A DNA stretch of 64,000 nt from Antilocapra americana (Eukaryota; Chordata; Mammalia; Artiodactyla; Antilocapridae). The notes under the pieces were generated by a model, which saw only the letters and a program-made list of their open reading frames with translations, had not been told where the DNA came from and searched no databases. How positions within the stretch are numbered: the stretch's first letter is position 1; every line of letters starts with the position of its first letter. Below, piece by piece: positions 1 to 10,790 of the stretch. Location: positions 32,301,840-32,365,839 of the forward strand of contig ML660201.1 of NCBI GenBank assembly GCA_007570785.1, written 5' to 3'. The position numbers and the translations under genes are program-made.

Positions 1-239
1 ATGTGTTGTACGTTTAAAATGGACATTTAAATCACTTCCAGGGAGAGTGGATGAAATAACCTGTTGTATTTTTGTTACCCTTGGAGTTATCCGATCACTG
101 CATTTGGTGGGGTGGGAAGATACTTTGAGAGACAATTTGATTTCATCCTGCTTCTCTGCAGAGGATCTGCTATTTAATGGCCATGTGTTTATGTGGTTTT
201 TCATAGATCCTTCCATTCTGTGAAACACCTGTGGCGTAA

Positions 240-805
240 ACAACTATTTTTGCCTTCCTGACACCTGTCCCCTCCTTGTTCCTGCTAACAGAGCCGCAGT
301 TTTGTTTGTAGTCAGCTTGGTCTCAAGCAAAGCAGGTTGACTCCAGTAATCCTTGATGAATTGTTATTGGTCTAAGCCAGTCTGGTTAGCCCATTCTGCT
401 TCATCAGTGATTGGTATAAATATGTGTATTTGACTCAGTCCTAACCAATGAGGCTTAAGGGGAAGTGGGAGAGATTCCCTTCCTGAATAAAAATGACTCC
501 CATGAAGGTAAATCCTTTTGCCTCTCTCTCTCTCTCTTGCTTCCTGCTTTAAATGAGGATATGTTGCTTGGAAAAGTAGCAGCCAACTTGAAAAATGAGG
601 CTTGAAGAAGAAAACTCACATGCTGAGGATGGTAGACTAGAAAGGGAGAGCTATGTCTTCGTCAGCATTGTGGCATAGCTGAATCACTCCCAGGGACCAC
701 CTCTCTCCAGGTTTCTAGGCAAAAAATAAACTATTGATTATTGAAAGCCACCGTTACTTAAGGATTCTCTTATTTGCAGTCAAAAGTGTTCCTAATTGAT
801 ACACC
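240..805 (+). mobile_element. Ancient LTR-like interspersed repeat (copy 1 of 3)
   Basis: The stretch has the look of an old mammalian LTR: a paired CCAAT-type motif (gattggt, then aaccaatgagg) near 410-450, a stretch with tgctgaggatggtagac near 620, then an A-rich ataaact signal and a 3' tail reading roughly aagccacc...ttgcagtcaaaag...cctaattgatac around 745-805. Two related copies appear at about 9400-10080 (plus) and 33520-34050 (minus). I recognise the consensus as a common mammalian repeat but cannot name the family with confidence; MaLR/ERVL-like is my best guess. A CT run at about 522-538 lies inside it. Confidence 0.5.
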
Positions 806-2486
806 ATGTAAAGGTAACATGTAGTGGAAAAGTTCAGCAACTCAACTAGATGAAAAGACAGCAGTGTATTTTGTCTCAATCTGCTATTCTGTAAATATTA
901 TTTTCTTTTGGCCTGGAATGAAAGACAGATGTTGAGAAATGTAATTAGACTCTTGGTATTTGTGGCCAAGTTTTAATTTTTAATTGAACATGAGGTCCCA
1001 AAGTATTTGGCAACAGAAAGAAAATAATCTAGCATTTCTTTTTTAATTAAATCATCCTGTACTACTGTATAACTGAAGATCAGAGCTAGCAGGATTGCAT
1101 TTCACGGTGATTTTAGTGTTGCTGTTTTTTATTGTAAACCACTTGTTTTAAAATCCAGTCCAGTCTGCTGCTTAGACTACAGTACTGTATTTACAGTAGA
1201 CTGACTCAGTTTGCCTCCAGAGACTCTGAGTATGACTGTATTCCTGGAGCAGCTGAAAAGGTCAGGAGGTGGTGGTAATTTACTTCCATTAGTGATAGGA
1301 GCCTCTAGGATGGGTTCCCAGAGAGGGCAGGCACAGGTCTGCTCAAGGAACCTGGCCTTGTTGGGCAATTGCTGTAATATTTAGATAAAGCAAGATTAGT
1401 AGTGTCTCTTCTGAGTTAGATTCAGCTTCATTTCTAAACCTGAAGAGCTGTAGGTTACTGCACTTAGAAATTCAGATAAAACCAAATCTACAAGTGACCA
1501 GACTGAATATGTCTGTTTTTTAAGTATTGTGCAAAATGTTATATCTGGAATGTTAAAATGCACTGATTGTGTATGATTCAAATCAACCTCAATGTTTAGC
1601 TAGAATTACTGAGAATTTTCAACTAGGAAATATTTTGAAATAAATGCATTTGTTTGCTAATGTATAGATGCAAGAAACCTCAAAGTAGGCTAAGAATGTA
1701 ATAGTAATCTTTAAGTGGCCTACATGAAGGAGTAGATGAACAGTTTGTAATCAGTGGTTGGTTCTGCATAAATATATTTCTGTATAGTTTGTTCTTTTCA
1801 TATTGAATACCCTCCTCCCTCTGATTACTTTTTAATCCCTAATTTGTAGAACAGAATTTGAAAAAATTGGATAAAATAGAATACTGACTCAGATTATCCA
1901 GGTCCAGATTTTTACAGAATCCCATTTAATAGGACCAAAATTAATCAGATTTTGCCATATGCCAAGGTTTTCTCTTTTAAATCTCAAGAGTTATTAAACA
2001 TGGTAAGTTATCATTTTGTGAGGCAATGTCATGTGGGTATTGATTAAAAATCAAGATAAAGCCTTACTATTTTTAATAAATATTTGGCTTCAGTATACAC
2101 TTGGGCTCTACTAGAGGAATAATGCTTATGTAGATAAAAAATAGTTTTACCTTGAATTTGTTCTCTTTTTTTCTTTTCATTTATGATTCAAAAGAAGGTT
2201 GTTAAGAATAATGATGCTGTAGACAAGCTAATATGAAAGCAAATTTTTTTTTTAAATTTCTTTGTGTCACTTCTTTGGCATGACTGTATCTCCTCTGACA
2301 ATAGTGCAGTGCCCCTGTGTGACAGAACGTCTAGTCCTTCTTAGTTGGATGAAAATCAGGCTTGACTCATCCCTGCGGAATTTAGACTTTTAGGCCCTAA
2401 GATTTGAGGAAGTAACCTACCATATAATTATTCTATTTCATTTCTTTACTTTTTCCTATCACTGTTTCCCACATAATAACACCCAT
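806..2486. other. Unassigned stretch
   Basis: No exon, RNA gene or repeat family that I can name. It is AT-rich with short A and T runs. Reading frames here are short and lack codon bias or recognisable motifs. Confidence 0.5.
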
Positions 2487-3031
2487 CTTTATTTTAAAGA
2501 AAAATTTATTTATTTACTTATTTTTGACTGTACTAGGTCTTTGTTAAGGCTTCCCTGGTGGCTCAGATGATAAAGAATCCTCCTGCCAGTGCAGGAGACA
2601 TGGGTTCGATCCCTAGGTCTGGAAGATCCCCTGGAGAAGGAAATGGCAACCCACTTGCCTGGGAAATGCCATGGACAGAGGAGCTTGGCAGGCTGCAGTC
2701 TATGGATTTGCTACGCGTTGGACACGGCTTAGCAACTCTACAACAAGAGGGTCTTTGTTGCTGCTTAGGCTTTTCTCCAGTTGGAGTGAGCTGGGGCTAC
2801 TCTCCAGTTGAGGGGCTCGGGCTTCTCATTGCAGTGGCAGAGCGTGGGCTCTAGGGTGAGGGGGCTTCAGTAGCTGTGGTGTGTGGACTCGGTCGTTGCC
2901 CTCATGGGCCCTAGAACACAGGTGTAGTTGCTCTGCGGCATGTGGAATCTTCTCAGATTAGGGATCAAACCTGTGTCTCCTACATTTGCAAGCGGATTCT
3001 TTACCAGCAAGCCACCAGGGACGCCCAACAG
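2487..3031 (-). mobile_element. CHR-type SINE split by a Bov-tA
   Basis: Read on the minus strand this is a CHR SINE (tRNA-Glu-derived, found in cetaceans, hippos and ruminants). The head lies at about 2940-3027, ending ccaccagggacgccc on the plus strand. The body and A-rich tail run to about 2490. Flanking cacccat at 2480-2486 and again at 3032-3038 is the likely target-site duplication. The element is interrupted at 2546-2749 by a Bov-tA in the opposite orientation. Confidence 0.85.
2546..2749 (+). mobile_element. Bov-tA SINE nested in CHR
   Basis: The SINE begins with the tRNA-Glu-like head (gcttccctggtggctcag, then gggttcgatccc, the B-box-like part) and continues into the Bov-A unit (ccatggacagaggagc...ggctgcagtc). 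It is bounded by a perfect 10-bp target duplication, ggtctttgtt, at 2536-2545 and 2750-2759. The duplicated bases belong to the older CHR SINE, so the order of insertion is certain. Confidence 0.95.
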
Positions 3032-3089
3032 CACCCATTTCTAATGACAGAAATCACGTTAGGGCTTTTACTGTTAAAAAGTGCTGAGT

Positions 3090-3565
3090 TCCTTTCCTTA
3101 GATGTGCACCAGATTCTTTACCATGGGTTCTGTGGTCCCAGGTGATCTGTTCCCTCCCTGGGTCTACAGGCTCATCTTTTGCCACCTTCTCCATCTTAGG
3201 AGGTGCTCCAACTGCACTTACTCTCTTTACCCCAAACTCATTTCTGTCTCTAAGCACTTGCACCAGTTGTTTGTCTAGTAAGGAAAATCTCTTTTCAGAT
3301 CTTTGCTTGGCTGACTTACCCTCCTGGTTACAGATTCCAGTCCTGTGTCACATCACCCAGGTTGATGAGTCATGCTTAAAAGCATAATGTATTTCAAGTC
3401 TGAATTTATTTTATGTATCAGTATTTCTATTATTTGTCTCCCTTTCTGTGGATGGAAGTTCCATGTGGCACTACAGTGGTAGGTGTCTAAGGACCATGGG
3501 ATCCCCCAGTGCCTAAGACAGATAGTCGGCACTCATAGATACTCCTCAAATGGAGCAAAAAGAAG
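3090..3565 (+). mobile_element. L2 LINE 3' end
   Basis: Matches the 3' region of L2: a pyrimidine-rich stretch, then ttatttgtctccc...tggaagttccatg, ccccagtgcctaaga and the terminal ggcactcatagatactcctcaaatg. Strongly diverged, as expected for this mammal-wide LINE. Confidence 0.75.
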
Positions 3566-5640
3566 CAAACAGTGTAAATATATACCTGGAATATTTTAGA
3601 AGTAAAATGGCAGAATTAATTGAGGCCATCCAAATATATTCTTACTCTCTTCTCCCAGATCACATTCTGTCCTTTGTATCATAAAATGTCTATGTCATCA
3701 GGAACTCCATCTGGAATAATACCTCCTTTTTTTTTTATTTTAAAAACAATTCAAATGTAACTCAAATGCTTATTGAAGCCCCTTCATCTGGTCACAAGCT
3801 AAATACTCAGAGCCGCAGTTCTCAAACTGTGTTCTGCTATTAATCCAGATGAAACACCACTAAAACCCAAGTGCTGTCAAGTAAGTTGGTGAAATCCAGC
3901 AGTATCATATTCCTTTAGCATATTCCTTAGCATATCAAGGGATTTGTCAAGGTCTTTAGTAAAAAAAAAAAACCCTTATTACTTTGTGTCACTATTCACT
4001 ATACTTATTTAGCCACAGAGTCCCCATCCTAGTATATTTTGCTTTCTTCCAAACTCCTGTTAAGGTTGTGTGGAACTGTAACCTGTCCTTCTGCCTCCAG
4101 CCTTTGGCATATCATGGCTGAAATAGCCAGTGGTATTATTAGCATGATATTTCAGAGAGAATTTAGAACTCTAATAAAATGCATATAGGATGAGTTCATC
4201 CTGGGGCTCTCATCTCCCCAAATCTCTACCCAGGCCCCCAGGGTGGAGAGCATCACTCTTCCTAGGAACCCTAGTTGAGAAGCTATGCTTTCTAGAACAT
4301 TTATGAATGGAGTCCTAGATAAAGTAGACTATGACCTTTCAAATCACTATGTGTAGAAGATCACTGGAGAGAATCACATTCTCTCCAGCTATTTCCTAGA
4401 TGTCATCTGTGAACTAAAAATGGCATCATTCAGAGATTTTTGGACTTTCTGAATGCTGCAGAAGTTTGGTGTCCCAGCAAGAAAGCATGGTAGTACATGC
4501 CTGTGGTATAGTTGTTAAAGATGGGTAGAGTTTTTGAAACTGCTTCCCAATCATAAGAAAATATACATTGCAATAGTTCTCCAATGTCAAAGACTTAGTG
4601 TCTTTACCAGATTGAATGATTTAGCATCACACATACTAAATTTTCTCTTCTCCTAGACTCCCATTTTGGCATAATTTAATTCAGAAGTGAGGTTCCTCAC
4701 TGAAATATTAAGCCAAGGTGTTTTATATAAAAAGTGTTGAATTATTTTATTCTCCAGGTGGCATAGTTTAAATAAGATGAAAGTATAAATCTAATCAACT
4801 AAAAGACCATGTCTATTTTATGCTGTATAGCTTCTTGAAAAAAGACTGATTCATATGCAACAGTAATTCATTTAATCTCAACAAGTCTTTGCATAATTTT
4901 ATATTTCTTCACTGTACTCTCTCTGCCAAGAATTTGTTCATATAAATCTCTTTTTCCCTGCTAAATTTGCTTCAGAAAATATTTGAAAAGCAACCAGACT
5001 ATTAACCCTTTAAATTGTAGTTTCTTTCTTTCTTTTTTTGCTAATTAGATTATCTGGATTCAGGTTTTCTAAGAGGTTGAGTTTCCATATTTTTCTTATT
5101 ATGCATGGGGTTTTCTAATATTGGAGCACCCAGCTTAGAGTGTCTCAGCTAACTCTAGACTTTTTGGTCTATGATTGGTTGAGGCTGGCTCCTTCCACTT
5201 TTTTAGTTGGCTGGAATCAAATGTGTTGCCACTCATTCTGCGGTTATGGTGGAGTTTGGAGGGAGGAGATCACAATTCTTTTCTTCCAACCCCCTTGGTC
5301 TCAATGAAGTCCCTCATGTTCCTTCTTTTTTATGCTGTGGATCAAAAAGCAAGCCCACATGTTTGGTTTCCAGTCTTAGTTTCTGAGTAGCGTTTGGAAA
5401 TTCAAAGCATCTATTCATTGTGATCTTCAGAGATTTTGGTAGAATTTCTAAGTTCACTTCCCAACTGTAGGAAAATGTCCACCAGCTTTTGCATAGTTGA
5501 GACAATGGAAGGCTATCTCATGATTGCCCTTCTGCCTCCTGGTGGGGGTAGTTAAACATATAGCCAGATATATAACATCATGTGGTGCTGCTATTATAAG
5601 AACATGGGGATGTTTTTGTCATCTTTTTAATCTGTAGTGT
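3566..5640. other. Unassigned stretch
   Basis: Nothing I can name with confidence. Around 3815 (gttctcaaactgtg) and 4200-4290 there are phrases like the ends of MER3/MER5-type hAT elements, but the middle does not match. A T-rich microsatellite-like run lies at about 5023-5040. Confidence 0.4.
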
Positions 5641-5822
5641 GTGCTGAATGGTAATAGCCAACATTTGATGTAGGTCCTGTTTCTCACTCTCTTTCTCAGG
5701 TGGAGACACTGGGGCACACACAAGTTAACTGATCAGTGTAAGGTCACTTGGTGATAGAGTCAGAATTCAAACCCAAGCATTTCAGTCCCAGAGTCCATCT
5801 ACTTCACCATTGTACTCCTGTG
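5641..5822 (+). mobile_element. MIR SINE
   Basis: Follows the MIR core and 3' half: aatagccaacatttgatg, ggtggagacactggggcacac, aagttaactgatc, aaggtcacttggtgatagagtcagaattcaaaccc, ending with the split cagtcc/ccatctact portion. Confidence 0.8.
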
Positions 5823-6004
5823 TCTGTTGAATGACTTCATGATAAATGGAAGGGATGAAGAATAAAGCTTAAGGAATCTTGTTTGGGGTTCTTCTGATCA
5901 GATTGAAAAATTGAGTACTGTTGACCAAATCCTGGGCTTGGTGATTTTATAAGAGAGTGTGGAGTTTTATACTATGGTTCTCATTAGTGCTGTGTTTTTC
6001 ATTA

Positions 6005-6130
6005 TGATCATTCATTTAACATATATTTATTGAGCACTTTGCATGTGCCAGGCATTATCTTAGGTAATGCAAATTCAGCAAAAAGCAAAACAGTGGAAAA
6101 AGCCTACTTTCATGTAGCATACATTTATGG
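6005..6130 (-). mobile_element. L2 LINE 3' fragment, antisense
   Basis: The plus strand reads as the reverse complement of the L2 3' end: catttaacatatatttattgagcac, tgtgccaggcattatct, then aattcagcaaaaagcaaaacag and catgtagcatacattta. Confidence 0.7.
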
Positions 6131-7479
6131 GCAGTGCGGCCTCTTTTTTTGAGCCAGGTATGCAGTAAAATTTCCTGTCCAGAGAGTTTGTAGTTATAGC
6201 CACACTCAGGTGATTCAGAACAGAGTCCTGTGCCTAAGGGACTTTCTTCTGGATGGCTGAAGGATAACTTGAGCAAGTCATTCTGGTAAGAACCTGAGAG
6301 ATGAGACAGAATCACTCAGATATCTTCAGTGTGGTGGCTATTTTCATTGCTATGGTAACCACTTCTCTTAGCATCCCTCTCCACTGCTACATCATAATTT
6401 TGACAGGACAGTGTGAGTGAGTTTATGAGCACACAAATGTGCTTTTTACAGAGCTTGGTTGGGATGGAGGAAAGCTGTAATACCTGTGTTGTCTTTATAA
6501 AGATCTGCAATGTTCAGGGTAATTAAACCTGTCTGTGCAGGCTTCTAATTGCCCCTGCCTCACTTGGAATATCAGATTGCTTTGTTTGTAATGGTAGTCT
6601 GCCTGCAAGTGATGGGCTTTTTAAAATATATATGTTCACAGGTACACCTAGCAGATTCTCACTTTTTCTAATCCAGAAAACATGCTAATTTTCACACAAA
6701 GCTCTCTGAAGCTCACGCTGCATCTCAGTGAAGATGAAATACTTGAGGCTCTAATGAGGCCCTCCTCTGCGATTAAGATTTCATTGCTCTCACTTTAGCA
6801 TAAGTTCTCCACCAAAACTGTGATTATGTGCATTTTACATGTCAGAATGACTGACTTTATCACCTTCTGTTGTTGTTGTTGCTGATTTCCTGAGATTGAT
6901 GAGGGAGCACTACTTAAAGAGGAAGTGTGTGTTCAAGAGGCGTAGATGCCAGCCTGTTTTGAATGGTGGCACAAGTTACATCTGCAGAATCCAGTCACTG
7001 TCCTCAGGGGCCCTGTGAGCCAGAGAAAGGTCTTAGCAGAATGATTTAGGAAAGTATAAAGAAGTCCTGAGACCTTGAGTAGTTTCTACAACCAGAGGTA
7101 CCAAGATAAGACTCTCTGCTCTTGTCTCTGCCATCTTGGGGGTCTCAGCTTCCTTCTTGAGCTATCTTGGGGTGGGGGAAGTCAGATCAAGACATTCTGT
7201 GTGAAAACCTGGACAGTGAACTTTTGATGAGGTAGCTCCTTTTTTATCCCATACACCCACACATTTTCCTCACTACAGTGTATCCAGTGTCATAGGGGTT
7301 TCACTGCTTGCCATACCCTGTCCGCCTTCTAGGGCCATCATTTTCTCATTCATGTATTGACAGTGATGTCATAGGTGAATATGAATTCATATGAAACAGT
7401 GTTCACAGTATTTGTTTAGGTGGTAGAAACAAAGTTACAAATAGCACATAATGTTCCATCGTTTATTAAAAGTAGTCTG
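6131..7479. other. Unassigned, partly enhancer-like stretch
   Basis: No named repeat or exon. The subregion 6530-6870 is free of recognisable repeats and carries several TAAT and GATTA cores (for example ctaatgaggccc and gcgattaagat), so it could be conserved non-coding DNA. That is inference only. Confidence 0.35.
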
Positions 7480-7492
7480 TATAGTCAATATA

Positions 7493-7697
7493 GGGCTTCC
7501 CAGGTGGCTCAGTGATAAAGAATCCACCTGCCAGGGCAGGAGATGAGGGGTTGGGAAGATCCTCTGGGGGAGGAAATGGTAATCCACTCCAGTATTCTTG
7601 CCTGGGGGATCCCATGGACAGAGGACCCTGAAGGGCTACAATCTTTGGGGTCACAAAAGAGTCAGACACAAATGAGCACACGCACAACAGCAATGGA
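7493..7697 (+). mobile_element. Bov-tA SINE
   Basis: Complete tRNA-Glu-like head plus Bov-A unit, with a small deletion in the B-box region (gagatgaggggttggg). The target duplication tatagtcaatata at 7480-7492 and 7698-7710 is perfect over 13 bases and extends to 15 if the following gg is counted. Confidence 0.95.
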
Positions 7698-7826
7698 TAT
7701 AGTCAATATAGGATAATACAGAAATCTATACAGTAAATATGGTATAATATCCAGGCAATAAATGTAGTATATTATCTATGCTTTACAAAAATGAAGTTGT
7801 ATATAGTAATATATATGGTCTATATG

Positions 7827-8040
7827 GATGCATGCATGCTAAGTCGCTTCAGTCATGTCCAATTCTGTAAGAGTATGAACTGTAGCCCACCAGGGTCCTC
7901 AGTTGATGGGATTCTCCAGGCGAGAATACTGGAGTGGGTTGTCATGCCCTCCCTCAGAGGATCTTGCCAATCCAGGTATAAAATCCAGGTTTCCTGCATT
8001 GGCAGGTGAGTTCTTTACCACTAGTGCCACCTGGGAAGTC
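7827..8040 (-). mobile_element. Bov-tA SINE, antisense
   Basis: Reverse complement of Bov-tA: gcatgctaagtcgcttcagtc at the 3' side, ggcgagaatactggagtggg in the middle, and ccacctgggaagtcc at the tRNA head. Probable imperfect duplication gtctatatg/gtccatatg at 7818-7826 and 8038-8046. It lies 129 bp from the preceding Bov-tA in the opposite orientation, making a short inverted SINE pair. Confidence 0.9.
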
Positions 8041-9399
8041 CATATGTACTGTGTATATGTTCTGTGTAGTTCATATGTGTTTGTATAAAGGCACACATGT
8101 ATGTACAGTTTGAACAAATCTAAAGCAGTGTGTTTATATTGATTATCTTTGTGTGGACAGACTGCTGCTTGTAGGTTTCTTTGTATTTGTGTCTTCTGGT
8201 GTTTTGCAATGAATATATAATTTTTTGGTTTAAGTGTTATTTTTTGAAAGGGTATTTACTATGTGTCCTTTTGTTTGTAGGGCTGTGTGTTGCTGGTTTG
8301 AAATTTTGGAAGACAGCTCGTAGGATGGAGTGAGGAGCAGAAAGAGGGCAGGGTGGAGTTGGCAAGGACTCTTAGTGAATTTTGAAAGGAAGGAATGATG
8401 GAAGGAAATAAGAAAGGTAAGGAAGAAATGAGAAATGAAGAAAGGAAAAGTACTGTGCTCTAGTTTGAAAGGAAGGTACACATATGTAAAGGATGCTTAG
8501 TGATGCTTGACTTGGGAAGCATGAGTCCAAACATGACAAATATATTGTTCATGGGAGATTCATATGAAAAAAGAAGATTTTATTCATCTTACTTTTATGT
8601 TGCCCTCAGTGTTTTATCAACTTCTAGGTTCACACTCTCATATTTGCGTGTGAATCCTATAAAAATTTGACTTCAGTTGCTCAGAAATCTGTATCATCCT
8701 TGATCACAGGCTACTTTTGACTCTTTATACAAGAGTTATGCAAAAGTAAGGAAATTTTAAGGCAGGGCACATGACCAATACTTAACTAAAGTGAACCACT
8801 TATGCTTTGCAGATAAAAGAAGTGTGAGAGAAGAGGTGAGTTTGAAAACATAAAGCAAACACTCAGCATTGCCACATTTGGGCTGGGGCACTAAGGTCAT
8901 TTCCCTTTCTCCTGTCTGTTGCTGTTACTGATCAAAAATTTGCTCCTATTTGTCTTGGTCTAGAAATGTGTACTGTGAAGAGAGTTGCATCAAGTTCTGA
9001 GACTAATCCTTTTTTCATCATCTTAGGAAGTTATCTTTTAGATCCAGCCACAGTGCTTCTGGCAGTTTTGTAGAGTTTACTTCTACTGTGAGAGTGCCCA
9101 GTCTTAGCATTCTTAAAAAAAAAGTCTTCTTGACCAAATCGTGTCACGTTAACCGGAGACAACACAGCCAGCCAATTGTATGTCGTTTTGACCCTTCAGA
9201 AACACTTTGATGGAGAGCTAGGGACAATTCAGAGGCCCAAGGAGAGATTTAGAGCCAACAGATTCCTGTTCATGGAAGATGTTGTTAGTGATTATAAAAC
9301 CCCCCAGAATCACTCTTGATCCACTTGATTAGACAGACTCTACCTCAGCAGCAGACATTTAAAATTCTTTCTTACATTGTTTCCTTTTGACAACCATCT
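8041..9399. other. Unassigned stretch with purine-rich tract
   Basis: A GA-rich low-complexity tract (gaaagg, gaagg and gaaat units) covers about 8382-8450. The rest, including the AT-rich part from 8500, matches nothing I can name. Confidence 0.45.
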
Positions 9400-10080
9400 T
9401 CTGCCCCTGCATAATGGCATATGTCGAGCTGGAGCTGACTCAGCCCTTTTGGGCCTAGGGGAGGGCATGTGGCTAAGCTTGGCCAATCAGAATAGTGCTC
9501 CATCCTCATAGCTGCTGAGACTAATTTACATTGTTGTTGTTCAGTCACTCAGTCGTGTCCAACTTTGCAACCCTAAGGACTGCAGTATGTCAGGCTTCCC
9601 TGTCCTTCATTATCTCTCGGAGTTTGCTCAAACTCATGTCCATTGAGTCGGTGATGCCATTCAACCATCTCATCCTCTGTCACCCCCTTCTCCTCCTGCC
9701 CTCAATCTTTCCCAGCATCAGGGTCTTTTCCAGTGAGTCAGCTCTTCACATCAGGTGGCCATATTATTGGAGCTTCAGTTTCAGCATTAGTCCTTCCAAT
9801 GCATATTCAGGATTGATTTCCTTTAATTCTGGTTTGATCTCCTTGCTGTCCACGGGACTCTCAAGAGTTTAGGAGTCGGGATAAATCAAGATAGGCCAAT
9901 CAGAATCACCCCCAGGACTTTGCCAGACCCATCAACGAAGGGATTTTTGAGGTTGAAAGCTGTGGGCTTGAAGCTGTATGCAGCCACTTTGCTCCCATGT
10001 GGAGAGACTAAACAAAGCCAAGACATATAGAGAAATGTGTCAGTATAATGTTAAGATAGAGCACTGTCTTGACGTTTTGG
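9400..10080 (+). mobile_element. Ancient LTR-like repeat (copy 2), split by BovB
   Basis: The flanks of the BovB at 9531 form one older element. The motif ggccaatcagaat occurs at about 9481 and again near 9894, followed by caggactttgcc, tgaagctgtatgcagccactttgctcccatg and tggagagac, which is the order seen in this repeat family. Same family as 240-805 and 33520-34050; family name not assigned. Confidence 0.5.
9531..9867 (-). mobile_element. BovB LINE 3' end, antisense
   Basis: Reverse complement of the BovB 3' end. From the 3' terminus inwards: ttgttgttcagtcactcagtc, cattgagtcggtgatgcc, cttctcctcctgccctcaat, aggtggccatattattggagc, ending at gggactctcaagag. It is 5'-truncated, as most LINE insertions are, and lacks the reverse transcriptase catalytic region. 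Confidence 0.93.
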
Positions 10081-10369
10081 AGTGGGTGATTCTTTGTTGA
10101 AGGGGGCTCTGTTATACCTTATGGGATGTTTAGCACCTTGCTTAACCTCTACCCAGCAGATGCCAATTGCACAACCCCTGAACTTTAGGTTTGATAACTG
10201 GACATGTTTCCAGGTTTTGCCAAATGTCCTCTGAAGGACAAAATTGTCTCTAGGTGAAAAACTACTTGTTGAAGCAACTGGGTCTAATTGGGTTTGAAGA
10301 GAACTCTTGAACTTTTTGGTTTGTACTGTATCAGTTTTCTGTTGCTGCTGTCTATATGGCCCTGTTTCT
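10081..10369. other. Unassigned stretch
   Basis: Nothing recognisable as a gene or named repeat. Confidence 0.4.
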
Positions 10370-10640
10370 GTCTTCGTATCTGTGACTAAAGCCAGAAAAG
10401 ATTCTTCTCTTTTAAGGAGTCTTGTGATTAGATTGGCCCATCCAGGTAATCTAGAATAGTCTCCCCATCTTGGTCCTTAATTTCATCTGCTAAGTCATTT
10501 TGCCGTGTAAGGTGACATATTCTTAAGTTCAGGGAGTTGGGGTGGACATTTTTCTGTCTCCTGCGTGCACTGATAAATTTCTTTTTTGCTTGAACTAGAT
10601 TGATATCAGTGACTACAGCCAAAAATTAACAATAAAATGT
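10370..10640 (-). mobile_element. Probable MaLR-type LTR relic, antisense
   Basis: The series aaggagtcttgtgattagattggccc, atccaggtaatctagaatagtctcc, aatttcatctgctaagtca and ttgccgtgtaaggtgacata matches the antisense of a MaLR-type LTR in order and spacing. Divergence is high and the subfamily cannot be given. Confidence 0.45.
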
Positions 10641-10790
10641 TTGAGATCTAGTATTGGAAACCTCTTTTTAATCATGGTACAGTTTATAGACTCAGTTCTT
10701 TTAAACTCCCAGTACCTAACACAAAGCCTGTTACACAGTGGGCCCCCCCTTTGGACTCAGTAAACGTGAGTTTATTCTTTCCATTCATCT
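10641..10790 (+). mobile_element. Possible L2 3' terminal fragment
   Basis: ctcccagtacctaacacaaagcctgttacacagtgg followed by ctcagtaaacgtgag resembles the last bases of L2 (cccagcacctagcacagtgcctggc...tcaataaa). Short and diverged. Confidence 0.4.

Noticed and set aside
2546..2620. tRNA gene call on SINE heads
   Set aside because: The tRNA-Glu-like heads of Bov-tA and CHR SINEs contain box A/B-like motifs but do not fold into an intact tRNA and belong to SINEs.
2558..2854. 98-codon frame and similar frames over SINEs (also 18279-18674, 21874-22167, 31297-31614)
   Set aside because: These are typical chance frames of Bov-tA and CHR SINEs, recurring with the same peptide text in every copy.
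3810..4290. Possible MER3/MER5 hAT element
   Set aside because: Left and right phrases resemble hAT ends, but they are nearly 500 bp apart and the middle does not match, so I did not annotate it.
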